From: an uncultured Collinsella sp.
Lineage (GTDB): Bacteria > Actinomycetota > Coriobacteriia > Coriobacteriales > Coriobacteriaceae
Assembly: GCA_900544865.1 (NCBI GenBank)
Contig: UQXA01000006.1
Coordinates: 1 to 64,000, forward strand
DNA length: 64,000 bases
Direction of reading: 5' to 3'
Under the pieces are notes generated by a model. It was not told the DNA's origin, made no database searches, and worked only from the letters and a program-made list of their open reading frames with translations. Below are positions 7,130-15,112 of this stretch, one piece after another (within the stretch, counting starts at the first letter, position 1; the number at the start of each line of letters is the position of its first letter). Position numbers and translations under genes: made by a program.

Positions 7130-10129
7130 CTATTTCTTAAGAAGGTACGAATAGTTGTCGCGCACGGCCCTGATGGTCAGGCGGACGGCCTCGGGAAGGC
7201 CGGTGTTGACGGCATCGACCGAGACGGTGCGGACCGTGCCGGCGACGCGAACCTTAAAGTGATCCTCGTCCACGGCCAGGAAGCCCTCGTTCTCGGAGTT
7301 CTCCATGTCCTGCTCGCTCCAGAACAGGGTGAGCTTGTCCTTGTAGGGACGACCCTCCTGGTAGGGGCAGAACACGGCGCAGTTGCCGCACTCATTGCAC
7401 ATGCCGTCGACATGGAGGACCTGATGCTTGGCCAGGCCCGGCACCTTGATGGCAACGTTGGCGCGGTTGGGGCACACGTCGCAGCAGACCTCGCACACCG
7501 AACCGCAGCCCAGGCAGCGGGTCTTGGTGCAGTTGCGCTTGTCGCGGCACAGCGACCCCTTGCGCTCGTAGCAGGTGTCCTCGTGGCCAGCCTGCTCGTT
7601 GCAATCGGCGTACTTGTTAAAGTCCACACCGGCGATGGCACGGGCGACCTCGGCGGCGTCGGCAATAGCCTCGACCACGGTGGCAGGGCCGCGACGGCAG
7701 TCGCCCGCGGCCCAGACGCCCTCGACGCCGGTGGAGGTGGCGGCAAGGCGGCCGCGACGGTCGTGCTCGACGCCCGCGGCATCGTACAGGCTGGCATCGA
7801 TGCCCTCGCCCACGGCGCAGATCACCGTGGTGGCGGGAAGCTCGACGGTCTCACCCGTGGCGACAGGGCTGCGACGGCCGCTTGCATCCGGCTCGCCAAG
7901 CTCCATAACGTCGCAAGTCAGCACGGCGCCGTTGAGTGCCTTGGGCGCCAGCAGCTCGCAGAACTCAACGCCGTCGGCAAGAGCAAGATCAAGCTCTTCC
8001 TCGTCGGCGGGCATCTGCTTCTTGGTGCGGCGATACACCAGGCGCACGTTCTTCACACCAGCCAGGCGCCTGGCCACGCGGGCAGCATCCATGGCGGTGT
8101 TGCCGGCGCCGATGACCACGACGTCCTCGCCCAGCTCGAGCTTCTCGCCCTTCTTGGCGGCCTCGAGGAACTCCAGCACGTCGAGCTCGGCGCCCTCGCC
8201 CAAGCCCGCAGAGCCGGGCATCCAGGCGCCGGTGGCCACGACCACGTCGGTAAAGCCCTGGGCCTTGAGTTCGTCAATGGACTCCACGTGAGCGTTAAGC
8301 TGAACCTTGGCGCCAAAGGCCAGGCAGAGCTCGGCATCGTGGGAGATATCGTCGCTCTCGATACGGAACTCGGGAATCACGTGACGGACCACGCCGCCGA
8401 GCGAATCGCGAGCCTCAAAGATGGTGACGGGCACGCCGGCGCGCGTCAGGAAAAACGCCGTCGCCAGGCCGGCCGGGCCGCCGCCGATAACGGCAACGTT
8501 GCGCGCGCCGTCGTTGGCGATGGCCTGGGCGCGCAGCTTGGGCAGCACGGCGGTCATGGCCTCGCGGGCGGCCTTGAGCTTGCTGGCGCGGATCTGGGCG
8601 CCCTCGGGCTCGTAGAATGCACGCTCACAGGCACGACCGCAGGGATGCGGGCAGATGGTGCCGGTAATGAACGGCAGGGCGTTGCGCTCGATGATGATGT
8701 TGAGCGCGTCCTCGTAGCGGCCCTCGTCAACAGCCGCCAGGTAGGCGGGAATGTCCTGCTGGATGGGGCAGCTCGTACGGCACGGCGTCGTAAAGCAGTC
8801 GGAAAGCGGGCTCTTGCCGGCGACCTTGCGGTCGGGCAGCGGGCGCAGCGGCTTCTTGTAGAGCGGGTTGGTGAGCGAGTCGGTCTGGATCGCGGTCACG
8901 GCGTCGAGAGAGACGCCCGCGAACGGCTTGCCGGCCAGATCGGCAAACTCGCCGGCCATCTGGCTAAAGCGCTCGTAGCCACCGGGCTTGAGCACGTCGG
9001 TCGCCAGGGTGACGGGCCAAATGCCGGCATCATACAGGGCGCGAATGTTGTAGACCGTGGCGCCACCGGAGTAACTGATGCGCAGCTTACCGTCAAACTG
9101 CTCGGTAATGCGGCGGGCAGCCTCGATGGTCAGCGAGAACAGCGAACGGCCAGACATGTACATCTCGGTGGAAGGCAGCTCGTTTCTCGTCACGTCGACG
9201 GGGAAGGTGTTGGTGAGCTTGACGCCAAACTCCAGACCGCGCTCGGCGCACAGGACAATCAGGCGCTCGAACATAGGCACGGTATCGGCCCACTGCAGGT
9301 CCTCGCGGAAGTGCGTGTCATCGAAGACGATGTAGTCAAAGCCCAGCTCGTTGAGGCGCTGGCGGGCAAACTCATAGCCCAGCAGCGTGGGGTTGCACTT
9401 GATGTAGGTGTTGAGGCCCTTCTCGGTGATCAGATAGGTCGCGATGCGCTCGATCTCCGCCGGCGGGCAGCCGTGCAGGGTGGACTCGGTGATGGAGTTG
9501 GAGACGCGTGCCGGAATGGATTCGACAAATGCGGCGTCAACATGCTCAAACTTGTCCAGGTTGGCGAGCGCCCACGTGCGGCACTCGTTCCAAACCTCGG
9601 AGCCGCTGGCGTCCTTCATGCCCTCGATGTAGGCGTCGACCTTGGGGCTCTTGATGCCCTCCAGGTCATAACCCACGGACATGTTGAAGACAAAGCCGTC
9701 CGGGCTGCCCAGGCCGTACTCACGAGCGATCAGGTGGCAGGCGAACCATGCCTTCACGTACTCGGCAAAAGCCTGCGGAACCTCGAGCTCGGTCGACCAC
9801 TCGCAGTTGTAGCACTCGTCCTGCGCCACGATGCAGGGCTTGTTCACACACTTGGAGAGCTCCTCGCCGTCCATAACCTGAACGGTCTTGAGCTCAAAGA
9901 AGCGGGAACCGGCCACGTAGGATGCCACGATGTTCTGGGCAAGCTGCGTGTTGGGGCCGGCGGCCGGGCCAAACGGAGTCTCGATGCGCTCGTCAAAAAT
10001 GGGAAGCGCGCCCTCCTGGTTGGTCGTGACCATCTTGCGCACGCCAAAGACGGCGCCCTGAGTCTTGTGCTCCTCGATGATCCAGTTCATCAGCTGCGAA
10101 AACGGGATCGGCCTCATGATGTCGCTCAT
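7130..10129 (-). CDS. ygfK: YgfK-like iron-sulfur flavin oxidoreductase
   Basis: The 999-residue protein is close in length to E. coli YgfK (1032 aa). The first about 430 residues resemble a dihydroorotate-dehydrogenase-type barrel. Then comes a glutamate-synthase small-subunit-like section with CRTSCPIQQDIPAYL, an FAD motif NVAVIGGGPAGLATAFFL and an NAD(P) motif VVVIGAGNTAMDAARVARR. The C-terminus holds Fe-S motifs including CNECGNCAVFCPYQEG. I chose ATG 10129 because AGAGGAGCTC precedes it; the upstream extension is low-complexity and Arg-rich. YgfK was named a putative selenate reductase subunit, but in gut anaerobes it belongs to the purine/uric acid degradation gene set. The reaction it catalyses is not shown here. 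Confidence 0.87.
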   Translation of the reverse strand: MSDIMRPIPFSQLMNWIIEEHKTQGAVFGVRKMVTTNQEGALPIFDERIETPFGPAAGPNTQLAQNIVASYVAGSRFFELKTVQVMDGEELSKCVNKPCIVAQDECYNCEWSTELEVPQAFAEYVKAWFACHLIAREYGLGSPDGFVFNMSVGYDLEGIKSPKVDAYIEGMKDASGSEVWNECRTWALANLDKFEHVDAAFVESIPARVSNSITESTLHGCPPAEIERIATYLITEKGLNTYIKCNPTLLGYEFARQRLNELGFDYIVFDDTHFREDLQWADTVPMFERLIVLCAERGLEFGVKLTNTFPVDVTRNELPSTEMYMSGRSLFSLTIEAARRITEQFDGKLRISYSGGATVYNIRALYDAGIWPVTLATDVLKPGGYERFSQMAGEFADLAGKPFAGVSLDAVTAIQTDSLTNPLYKKPLRPLPDRKVAGKSPLSDCFTTPCRTSCPIQQDIPAYLAAVDEGRYEDALNIIIERNALPFITGTICPHPCGRACERAFYEPEGAQIRASKLKAAREAMTAVLPKLRAQAIANDGARNVAVIGGGPAGLATAFFLTRAGVPVTIFEARDSLGGVVRHVIPEFRIESDDISHDAELCLAFGAKVQLNAHVESIDELKAQGFTDVVVATGAWMPGSAGLGEGAELDVLEFLEAAKKGEKLELGEDVVVIGAGNTAMDAARVARRLAGVKNVRLVYRRTKKQMPADEEELDLALADGVEFCELLAPKALNGAVLTCDVMELGEPDASGRRSPVATGETVELPATTVICAVGEGIDASLYDAAGVEHDRRGRLAATSTGVEGVWAAGDCRRGPATVVEAIADAAEVARAIAGVDFNKYADCNEQAGHEDTCYERKGSLCRDKRNCTKTRCLGCGSVCEVCCDVCPNRANVAIKVPGLAKHQVLHVDGMCNECGNCAVFCPYQEGRPYKDKLTLFWSEQDMENSENEGFLAVDEDHFKVRVAGTVRTVSVDAVNTGLPEAVRLTIRAVRDNYSYLLKK

Positions 10130-10203
10130 AGTGAGCTCCTCTCTGTAACGCCCGGCGAGACCGCGCGGCGGGCGCAAATACGGTGTAGCGCTAGCACAGC
10201 GCC

Positions 10204-10263
10204 GGCGACCCCGCGGAGGTCGCCTATACGCGCGTCGGATGCGGCGAAACATCCGACGCGCGT
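10204..10263. other. Two hairpins in the ssnA-ygfK gap
   Basis: GGCGACC/GGTCGCC (10204-10224) is followed by a 14-bp perfect stem, ACGCGCGTCGGATG with its complement, at 10228-10263. Neither has a T-run, so these look like mRNA-stabilising or processing stems inside the operon rather than a terminator. Confidence 0.55.
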
Positions 10264-10277
10264 GAATCTACTTGTAA

Positions 10278-11633
10278 TTAGTAGGCGCGATCGTTGAGCG
10301 TGCTCCAGAGCTTCTTGGACTCGGCCATGGTCCACGCGTTGATCTTGTCCTCATCAATGCCAACAAACTCGCGATCCTTGTACAGGACGCGGCCGTTGAT
10401 GATGGTGGTGCGGCAGTTTTTGCCCATCATGCCAAAGAGCATGTGGCCGTCGATGTTCTCCTCGCTCAGCGGCGTAAAGGGCTTATAGTCCATGACGATG
10501 ACGTCGGCGGCAGCGCCGGGCTCAAGCACACCGAGCTTGCGATCGAAGTACTTGCTGGCCATCTTGGCGTTATTCTCAAACAGCATGGTCATGGCCTCGC
10601 ACCAGCCCACGTTGGGCATAGCGGCGTTGTGGCGCTGAATAATCAGGAAGACCTTGAGGCTCTCGAGCATATCGTGGGTGTAGGCGTCGGTGCCCATGCA
10701 CACGGGGATGCCGCGGCGGAAGAACTCGAGCACGGGGGCGCAGCCCACGGCATTGCCCATATTGGATTCGGGGTTGTTGACCAGCCAGGTGCCGGACTCC
10801 TTGACGATATCCATCTCGGCGGGCGTCACATGGATGCAGTGGCCGAGCATGGTGTCGGGACCGAGCAGGTTGTGCTGCAGCAGGCGCTCGACGGGGCTGA
10901 TGCCGCCGCGGTTGAGGCGGGAATCCCACACGTCGTTCATGCCCTCGCACACGTGGATGTGGAAGCCGGTCAGACCGTTGTTGGCCTCGGCCATCTTATC
11001 CATGGTCTCATCCGACAGCGTAAAGGTGGCGTGACCGCCAAACATTGCGGCGATCATGTGGTTGTCGTTATCGCGACGCTCCTTGGCGGCCCACTGGGCA
11101 AACTCGGCGTTCTCGGCAATAGCCTGATCGCACTTTTCCTGGCCACGGCGGTCGGAAACCTCGTAGCACAGGCACGAACGCATGCCCAGCTCCTGAGCAG
11201 CGTCCTTAATGGTAAAGAGGCTGCCCGGAATCTCGCAGAAGCTCGCGTGGTGATCGAAGATCGTGGTGACGCCGTCGCGGATGGAATCCAGAATCGTGGC
11301 ATAGGCGCTGGCCTTGGTGCCGTCGAGCGTCAGGTTGTCGTCAATCTTCCACCACTGCTGCTCAAGATTCTCCAGGAAGTTGGTGGGGTTGCAGCCCTTA
11401 ATGGCAAGGCCGCGGGCCAGACCCGAGTAGATGTGGGTGTGGCAGTTGATGAGTCCGGGCATGATGAGGTTGCCCCGGGCGTCGACGTACTCGGCATCCG
11501 GGTACTTGGCCTTGAGCTCGCACTCGGGGCCCACTTCGACGATCGTATCTCCGTCAATGGCGACCGCACCGTTGGGGATGAACGGGGCCTGAGCGTTGCG
11601 GGTAAAGACGGAACCGTTAGCGACCAGAAGCAT
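10278..11633 (-). CDS. ssnA: SsnA-like amidohydrolase
   Basis: The 451-residue protein belongs to the TatD/ATZ-type amidohydrolase superfamily. It has the metal-binding HxH motif in NCHTHIYSGLARG, further histidines in HIHVCEG and LGHCIHV, and the catalytic aspartate in MGTDAYTHDM. SsnA homologues sit beside ygfK and xdhD in many bacteria and are thought to deaminate or hydrolyse a purine-like substrate; the exact reaction is unsettled. ATG 11633 has GAAGGGAG six bases upstream and was preferred to the ATG 18 bases earlier. It lies between the permease and the ygfK-like gene on the same strand. Confidence 0.87.
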   Translation of the reverse strand: MLLVANGSVFTRNAQAPFIPNGAVAIDGDTIVEVGPECELKAKYPDAEYVDARGNLIMPGLINCHTHIYSGLARGLAIKGCNPTNFLENLEQQWWKIDDNLTLDGTKASAYATILDSIRDGVTTIFDHHASFCEIPGSLFTIKDAAQELGMRSCLCYEVSDRRGQEKCDQAIAENAEFAQWAAKERRDNDNHMIAAMFGGHATFTLSDETMDKMAEANNGLTGFHIHVCEGMNDVWDSRLNRGGISPVERLLQHNLLGPDTMLGHCIHVTPAEMDIVKESGTWLVNNPESNMGNAVGCAPVLEFFRRGIPVCMGTDAYTHDMLESLKVFLIIQRHNAAMPNVGWCEAMTMLFENNAKMASKYFDRKLGVLEPGAAADVIVMDYKPFTPLSEENIDGHMLFGMMGKNCRTTIINGRVLYKDREFVGIDEDKINAWTMAESKKLWSTLNDRAY

Positions 11634-11828
11634 GGATGCTCCCTTCGACATCAGAGGCGGGGTTTGACACCTCTGACATGGCGGAGTGCGAAGCGCCGGC
11701 CTACACCGGAAACGGGCCCTCTCCCGTCAACGCTTCACCAAAGGGACAAACCCTTTGAAGTGCGGCTTGGCGCCGCATGACGTCGGCGGACGAGGCGATG
11801 CGCCCGCCGACGAATAGCACCGAATTGG

Positions 11829-13223
11829 TTACTTCTTGCTCTCGGGCAAGACCAGATCCACGGCAGCGTCCTTGGCAGCATCGATGTGCTGAGCCACAAC
11901 CGGCGTCTGCGGAAGAATCAGGTTAAGGACAATGGCCATGATGGCGGTGGGGGTTACGGCATTGGAGCCGATGACGGTGGACACCCAGGCGGGCATGCCC
12001 TCGCCGGCAAGGCAACCGCTGGCCATCCAGATACCCAGGCCAAAGACGACGGAGGTACCGACGATGGTGGTGGTGCGCTGCGTGAGGCCCTCGCGGGTGA
12101 ACATGCGCACGCCGTTCATGGTGATGGTGCCAAAGACGCCGACGGTCGCGCCGCCGATGACGGGCTGCGGGATAGCGGAAAGGACGGCAGAGAGCTGCGG
12201 GAACAGACCGGCGATGGCAAAGACGGCCGCGATGATCACAAAGACCCACTTGTTGACGACCTTGTTGGAGCAGATGATGCCCACGTTCTGGCCAAGGGCG
12301 CTGGTGGGAAGACCGCCCAGCAGGCCGCCGACCATAGAGGTGAGACCCTGGGACACGATAGCGCCGGAGAGCTCGCGCTCGGTGGGCATACGGTCGATGG
12401 AGCCCAGGCAGGCGGCGGAGACGTCACCGATAACCTGGATGGCAACCATGGGGAACACGACGGCGAGGGTAATGCAGACCTCGGGATCAAACTCGAGCGC
12501 ATAGGGCATGAGCTTGGGAAGGGCGAAGACCTGGGCGGTGGCGACGCTGGAGAAGTCGATCATGCCAAAGGGGATCGAAACGATCATGCCGACGATCATG
12601 CCAAAGAACACGGATCCCAGCTTGAGCGTACCCTTGCCAAAGTTGGCGAGCGCAAAGACCACGGCGAAGGTGATGAGAGCGACGCACCACGCCTGCGGGG
12701 TGCCCCACAGCGGCGTGCCCATGCCACCGGCCATGTACTTAACGGCCGTGGGATAAAGAGAGACGCCAATGGAGAAGATGACCGTACCGGTCACGACGGG
12801 CGGGAACAGCCACTTGATCTTGCTGTAGGCCAGACCAAAGAGGACCGCGACGGCGCCGCCGACGATCTCGCCGCCCAGCAGTGCACCAAAGCTAAAGCCC
12901 GAGGCACCCATGGCCTGCAGGGCCGGCAGGAACGCGAACGAAACGCCCATGACGATGGGCAGACCGCCGCCGATGCGACGGAAGGGAGCGAAGGCCTGGA
13001 GGGCCGTGTCGATTGCCGAAAGAATGAGCGCGACCTGGATGATGTCGGTGCTCTGCTGGCTATTAAAACCGTAGACGCCGGCCATGATGACCGCCGGGGT
13101 AATGATGCCGGCAAACGATGCCAGTACGTGCTGAAGGGCACACGGGATCATTTCCTTAACGGGAGGCATGCCTTCGCGAGTGAACAGGGCTTCAGTGCCG
13201 TTCGTAACCGTCTCCTGGGTCAT
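11829..13223 (-). CDS. NCS2-family purine/uracil permease
   Basis: The 464-residue protein is highly hydrophobic with about 12-14 membrane segments and the NCS2 signature region (QVIGDVSAACLGSIDR, then GGLLGGLPTSALGQNVGII). The family imports xanthine, uric acid, hypoxanthine or uracil with H+ or Na+. Its position first in the operon before ssnA, ygfK and xdhD points to a purine. The gap to ssnA (11634-11828) contains a GTCGGCGG/CCGCCGAC hairpin at 11782-11811 without a T-run, so read-through is likely. No purine riboswitch pattern is visible upstream. Confidence 0.87.
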   Translation of the reverse strand: MTQETVTNGTEALFTREGMPPVKEMIPCALQHVLASFAGIITPAVIMAGVYGFNSQQSTDIIQVALILSAIDTALQAFAPFRRIGGGLPIVMGVSFAFLPALQAMGASGFSFGALLGGEIVGGAVAVLFGLAYSKIKWLFPPVVTGTVIFSIGVSLYPTAVKYMAGGMGTPLWGTPQAWCVALITFAVVFALANFGKGTLKLGSVFFGMIVGMIVSIPFGMIDFSSVATAQVFALPKLMPYALEFDPEVCITLAVVFPMVAIQVIGDVSAACLGSIDRMPTERELSGAIVSQGLTSMVGGLLGGLPTSALGQNVGIICSNKVVNKWVFVIIAAVFAIAGLFPQLSAVLSAIPQPVIGGATVGVFGTITMNGVRMFTREGLTQRTTTIVGTSVVFGLGIWMASGCLAGEGMPAWVSTVIGSNAVTPTAIMAIVLNLILPQTPVVAQHIDAAKDAAVDLVLPESKK

Positions 13224-13575
13224 TTGACCACCAATCCTCGAAATAGTTGTTTTCGCATCTAACGCTCTATTGTGACGCAGTGCGGGGTTGAGGTTGTGCC
13301 TTCGTTGGATATCGTATTAAAGATGATTCTCATTCTCAATAATAATTTTTTGTTATCAGACTATTCTTAAGCTGAGACGATGCATTTCCGCAGGTCAGGA
13401 AAGTGTCTAGTCAAAATAACATCTAACTTTTCTTTTGGTCGACCGTTTACCGCCGAATTCCTACCGCTCGTCTGTATTACGCAATGTACCTGCGAATATG
13501 CGAGAAGAGGAATGGCGTGTTACCATGAGAAAAAATTGTTATGAACATTTCCGATTTCACCCCAAGGAGTTGCCC
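13224..13575. promoter_or_regulatory. Divergent control region, permease operon / PAS-HTH regulator
   Basis: These 350 AT-richer bases separate the purine-type operon from its probable regulator and must hold both promoters. The stretch GATTCTCATTCTCAATAAT at 13325-13343 is rich in repeated NTTCTCA-like hexamers. I cannot assign a clear -35/-10 pair. No coding frame here is convincing beyond a possible longer N-terminus of the regulator (see next entry). Confidence 0.5.
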
Positions 13576-14232
13576 GTGAACGAGACCGTACGTCGCTTTT
13601 TGCCGATGGTCGATTTCCTGGAGCAGATACTCGGTAAGAACAGCGAAATCGTGCTGCACGATTTCTCGGATCCCGACCACGCCATCGTCGATATTCGCAA
13701 CGGCATCGTGAGCGGCCGCAAGGTCGGCGGCCCCGCCACCGATCTGGCACTCAAGATCATGCACGACGCCAAGTATCGCGACCTGCCGTTTATTACGGGT
13801 TATGAAGGGCGCGGCGCCGGTGGCAAGACGTTGGAGTCCGCGACGTTCTTTATCCGCGAGAATGGCGAGATCGTCGGTATGCTCTGCGTCAACACCGATC
13901 TTTCCACGGTACGCTCCATCAACGCCATGGCGCAGCAGCTCATGGCTTGCTTCGACGCTGTGCCTAGGCAGGCGGAGCCCGCGTCTATCGAGGTCGAAAG
14001 CCTTTCGGAGTCCACACAGGAACTCATCGACCGCAGCATTGCCGAGTTGCTGAGCGCGCGCGGGCTGGATGTAGCGTCGCTTGGTCAGAGCGACCGCGTG
14101 GACGTCATTCGCCACCTCAACGGCAACGGGGTGTTCATGCTCAAGGGCGCCGTAGCCTGCGCCGCCACCGCGCTGGGCATCTCGGAGCCCAGCGTCTACC
14201 GCTACCTGCAAAAAGTCCGCAAGGAAGGCTAA
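13576..14232 (+). CDS. YheO-like PAS/HTH transcriptional regulator
   Basis: The 218-residue protein has the YheO-like PAS domain (PAS_6): FLPMVDFLEQILGKNSEIVL, then GRKVGGPATDLALKIM and GEIVGMLCVNTDLS. A C-terminal HTH_22-type domain ends in LGISEPSVYRYLQKVRKEG, which looks like the recognition helix. Such proteins bind small ligands and regulate neighbouring genes, but few ligands are known. GTG 13576 has AAGGAG six bases upstream. The frame is open to an ATG at 13525 and further back, so a longer product is possible. Divergence from the purine-type operon suggests it controls that operon. Confidence 0.8.
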   Translation: MNETVRRFLPMVDFLEQILGKNSEIVLHDFSDPDHAIVDIRNGIVSGRKVGGPATDLALKIMHDAKYRDLPFITGYEGRGAGGKTLESATFFIRENGEIVGMLCVNTDLSTVRSINAMAQQLMACFDAVPRQAEPASIEVESLSESTQELIDRSIAELLSARGLDVASLGQSDRVDVIRHLNGNGVFMLKGAVACAATALGISEPSVYRYLQKVRKEG

Positions 14233-14246
14233 CCCGCTGACTCCTT

Positions 14247-14273
14247 GGGGACGGAGGAAAACGGATCATTTTT
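14247..14273. repeat. Half-copy of the GGGGACGGAGG repeat
   Basis: GGGGACGGAGG followed by AAAACGGATCATTTTT matches one arm of the perfect hairpin at 14935-15006 with one base changed. No complementary arm is present here. Confidence 0.8.
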
Positions 14274-14290
14274 GTCGCATCGCTTGACAA

Positions 14291-14327
14291 AAGACCCTGC
14301 AGTTCACACGCGCTGCAGGGTCTTTTT
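14291..14327. terminator. Bidirectional terminator between regulator and ridA
   Basis: AGACCCTGCAG and CTGCAGGGTCT form an 11-bp stem with a 10-base loop. It is followed by TTTTT on the plus strand and TTTT on the minus strand, so it can serve both converging genes. Confidence 0.88.
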
Positions 14328-14356
14328 GCATGTCATGTTTAGTTGTTGCCAACGCC

Positions 14357-14734
14357 TTAGAGAGCGGCGACGACCTCGATCTCGACCAGACCGCCGGCCG
14401 GAAGGGCGGCAACCTGGAAAGCGCTGCGCGCGGGGAACGGAGCCTCAAACTTGGAAGCGTAGATCTCGTTCACGGCAGCGAAGTCGGCGATGTCGGCCAG
14501 GTAGACCGTGGTCTTGACGACATCGGCAAAGGTGGCGCCGGCAGCGGTCAGCAGCGCCTCGACGTTAGCAAGGGACTGCTTAGCCTGGGCCTCGACGCCC
14601 TCGGGCATCTTGCCGGTTGCGGGGTCGATGCCCAGCTGGCCGGACAGGAACACCATGTTGCCGGTCTGGATGCCGGGGGAATACGGGCCGATGGCTGCGG
14701 GTGCGTTATCGGAAGACACGACGGTCTTGCTCAT
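14357..14734 (-). CDS. ridA: RidA family enamine/imine deaminase
   Basis: The 125-residue protein is the standard RidA/YjgF length. It hydrolyses reactive enamine/imine intermediates released by PLP enzymes. The signature ARSAFQVAALPAGGLVEIE near the C-terminus carries the substrate-binding arginine, and GPYSPGIQTGNMVFLSGQLG forms the N-terminal strand region. ATG 14734 follows AAGGAG. It appears monocistronic and converges on the regulator through a shared terminator. Confidence 0.92.
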   Translation of the reverse strand: MSKTVVSSDNAPAAIGPYSPGIQTGNMVFLSGQLGIDPATGKMPEGVEAQAKQSLANVEALLTAAGATFADVVKTTVYLADIADFAAVNEIYASKFEAPFPARSAFQVAALPAGGLVEIEVVAAL

Positions 14735-14934
14735 GTTTTTCTCCTTACGATCAGATAGAGAGCGTGAGCGCGGCGTTCGCACCGGGAGGCACAATTCGGT
14801 CTGAACACCGCGCTTGATTTGGGATAGTACTCAAGGTTTCCGCGCGATGCAAGATTATTATCACGTTGCGAGAATAATTTATCGCCCAACGGCGCCTGTC
14901 GGCCGCTGAACGGCACGACCGGACGGTGAAGCTC

Positions 14935-15006
14935 AAAATGATCCGTTTCCCTCCGTCCCCCATGGATCACCTGATCCGCTGGGGACGGAGGGAAACGGAT
15001 CATTTT
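14935..15006. repeat. Perfect 26-bp inverted repeat, GGGGACGGAGGG family
   Basis: The arms 14935-14960 and 14981-15006 are exact complements around a 20-base loop. The right arm ends in a T-run, but no gene ends just before it. A related half-site is at 14247-14273. The remaining sequence of 14735-15112 contains nothing else I can name except the presumed ridA and U32 gene promoters. Confidence 0.9.
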
Positions 15007-15112
15007 TGCTGCAAGGGCTGCTGAAGACTTTGTCCTGCTTGGGCTGCGGTCATCGTCCGCCGCAACAGCACCACTATACTTTTGAATATCTGAGCATTTT
15101 GAAAGGCAGGAT

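Noticed and set aside
3858..10297. Long plus-strand open frames opposite xdhD and ygfK
   Set aside because: They are antisense shadows with repetitive Ala/Gly/His-rich translations, while the minus-strand genes have clear cofactor motifs.
13325..13343. Fur-like box upstream of the permease operon
   Set aside because: Only a loose match to NAT-triplet repeats, and the operon has no obvious iron-uptake role. Left as part of the control region.
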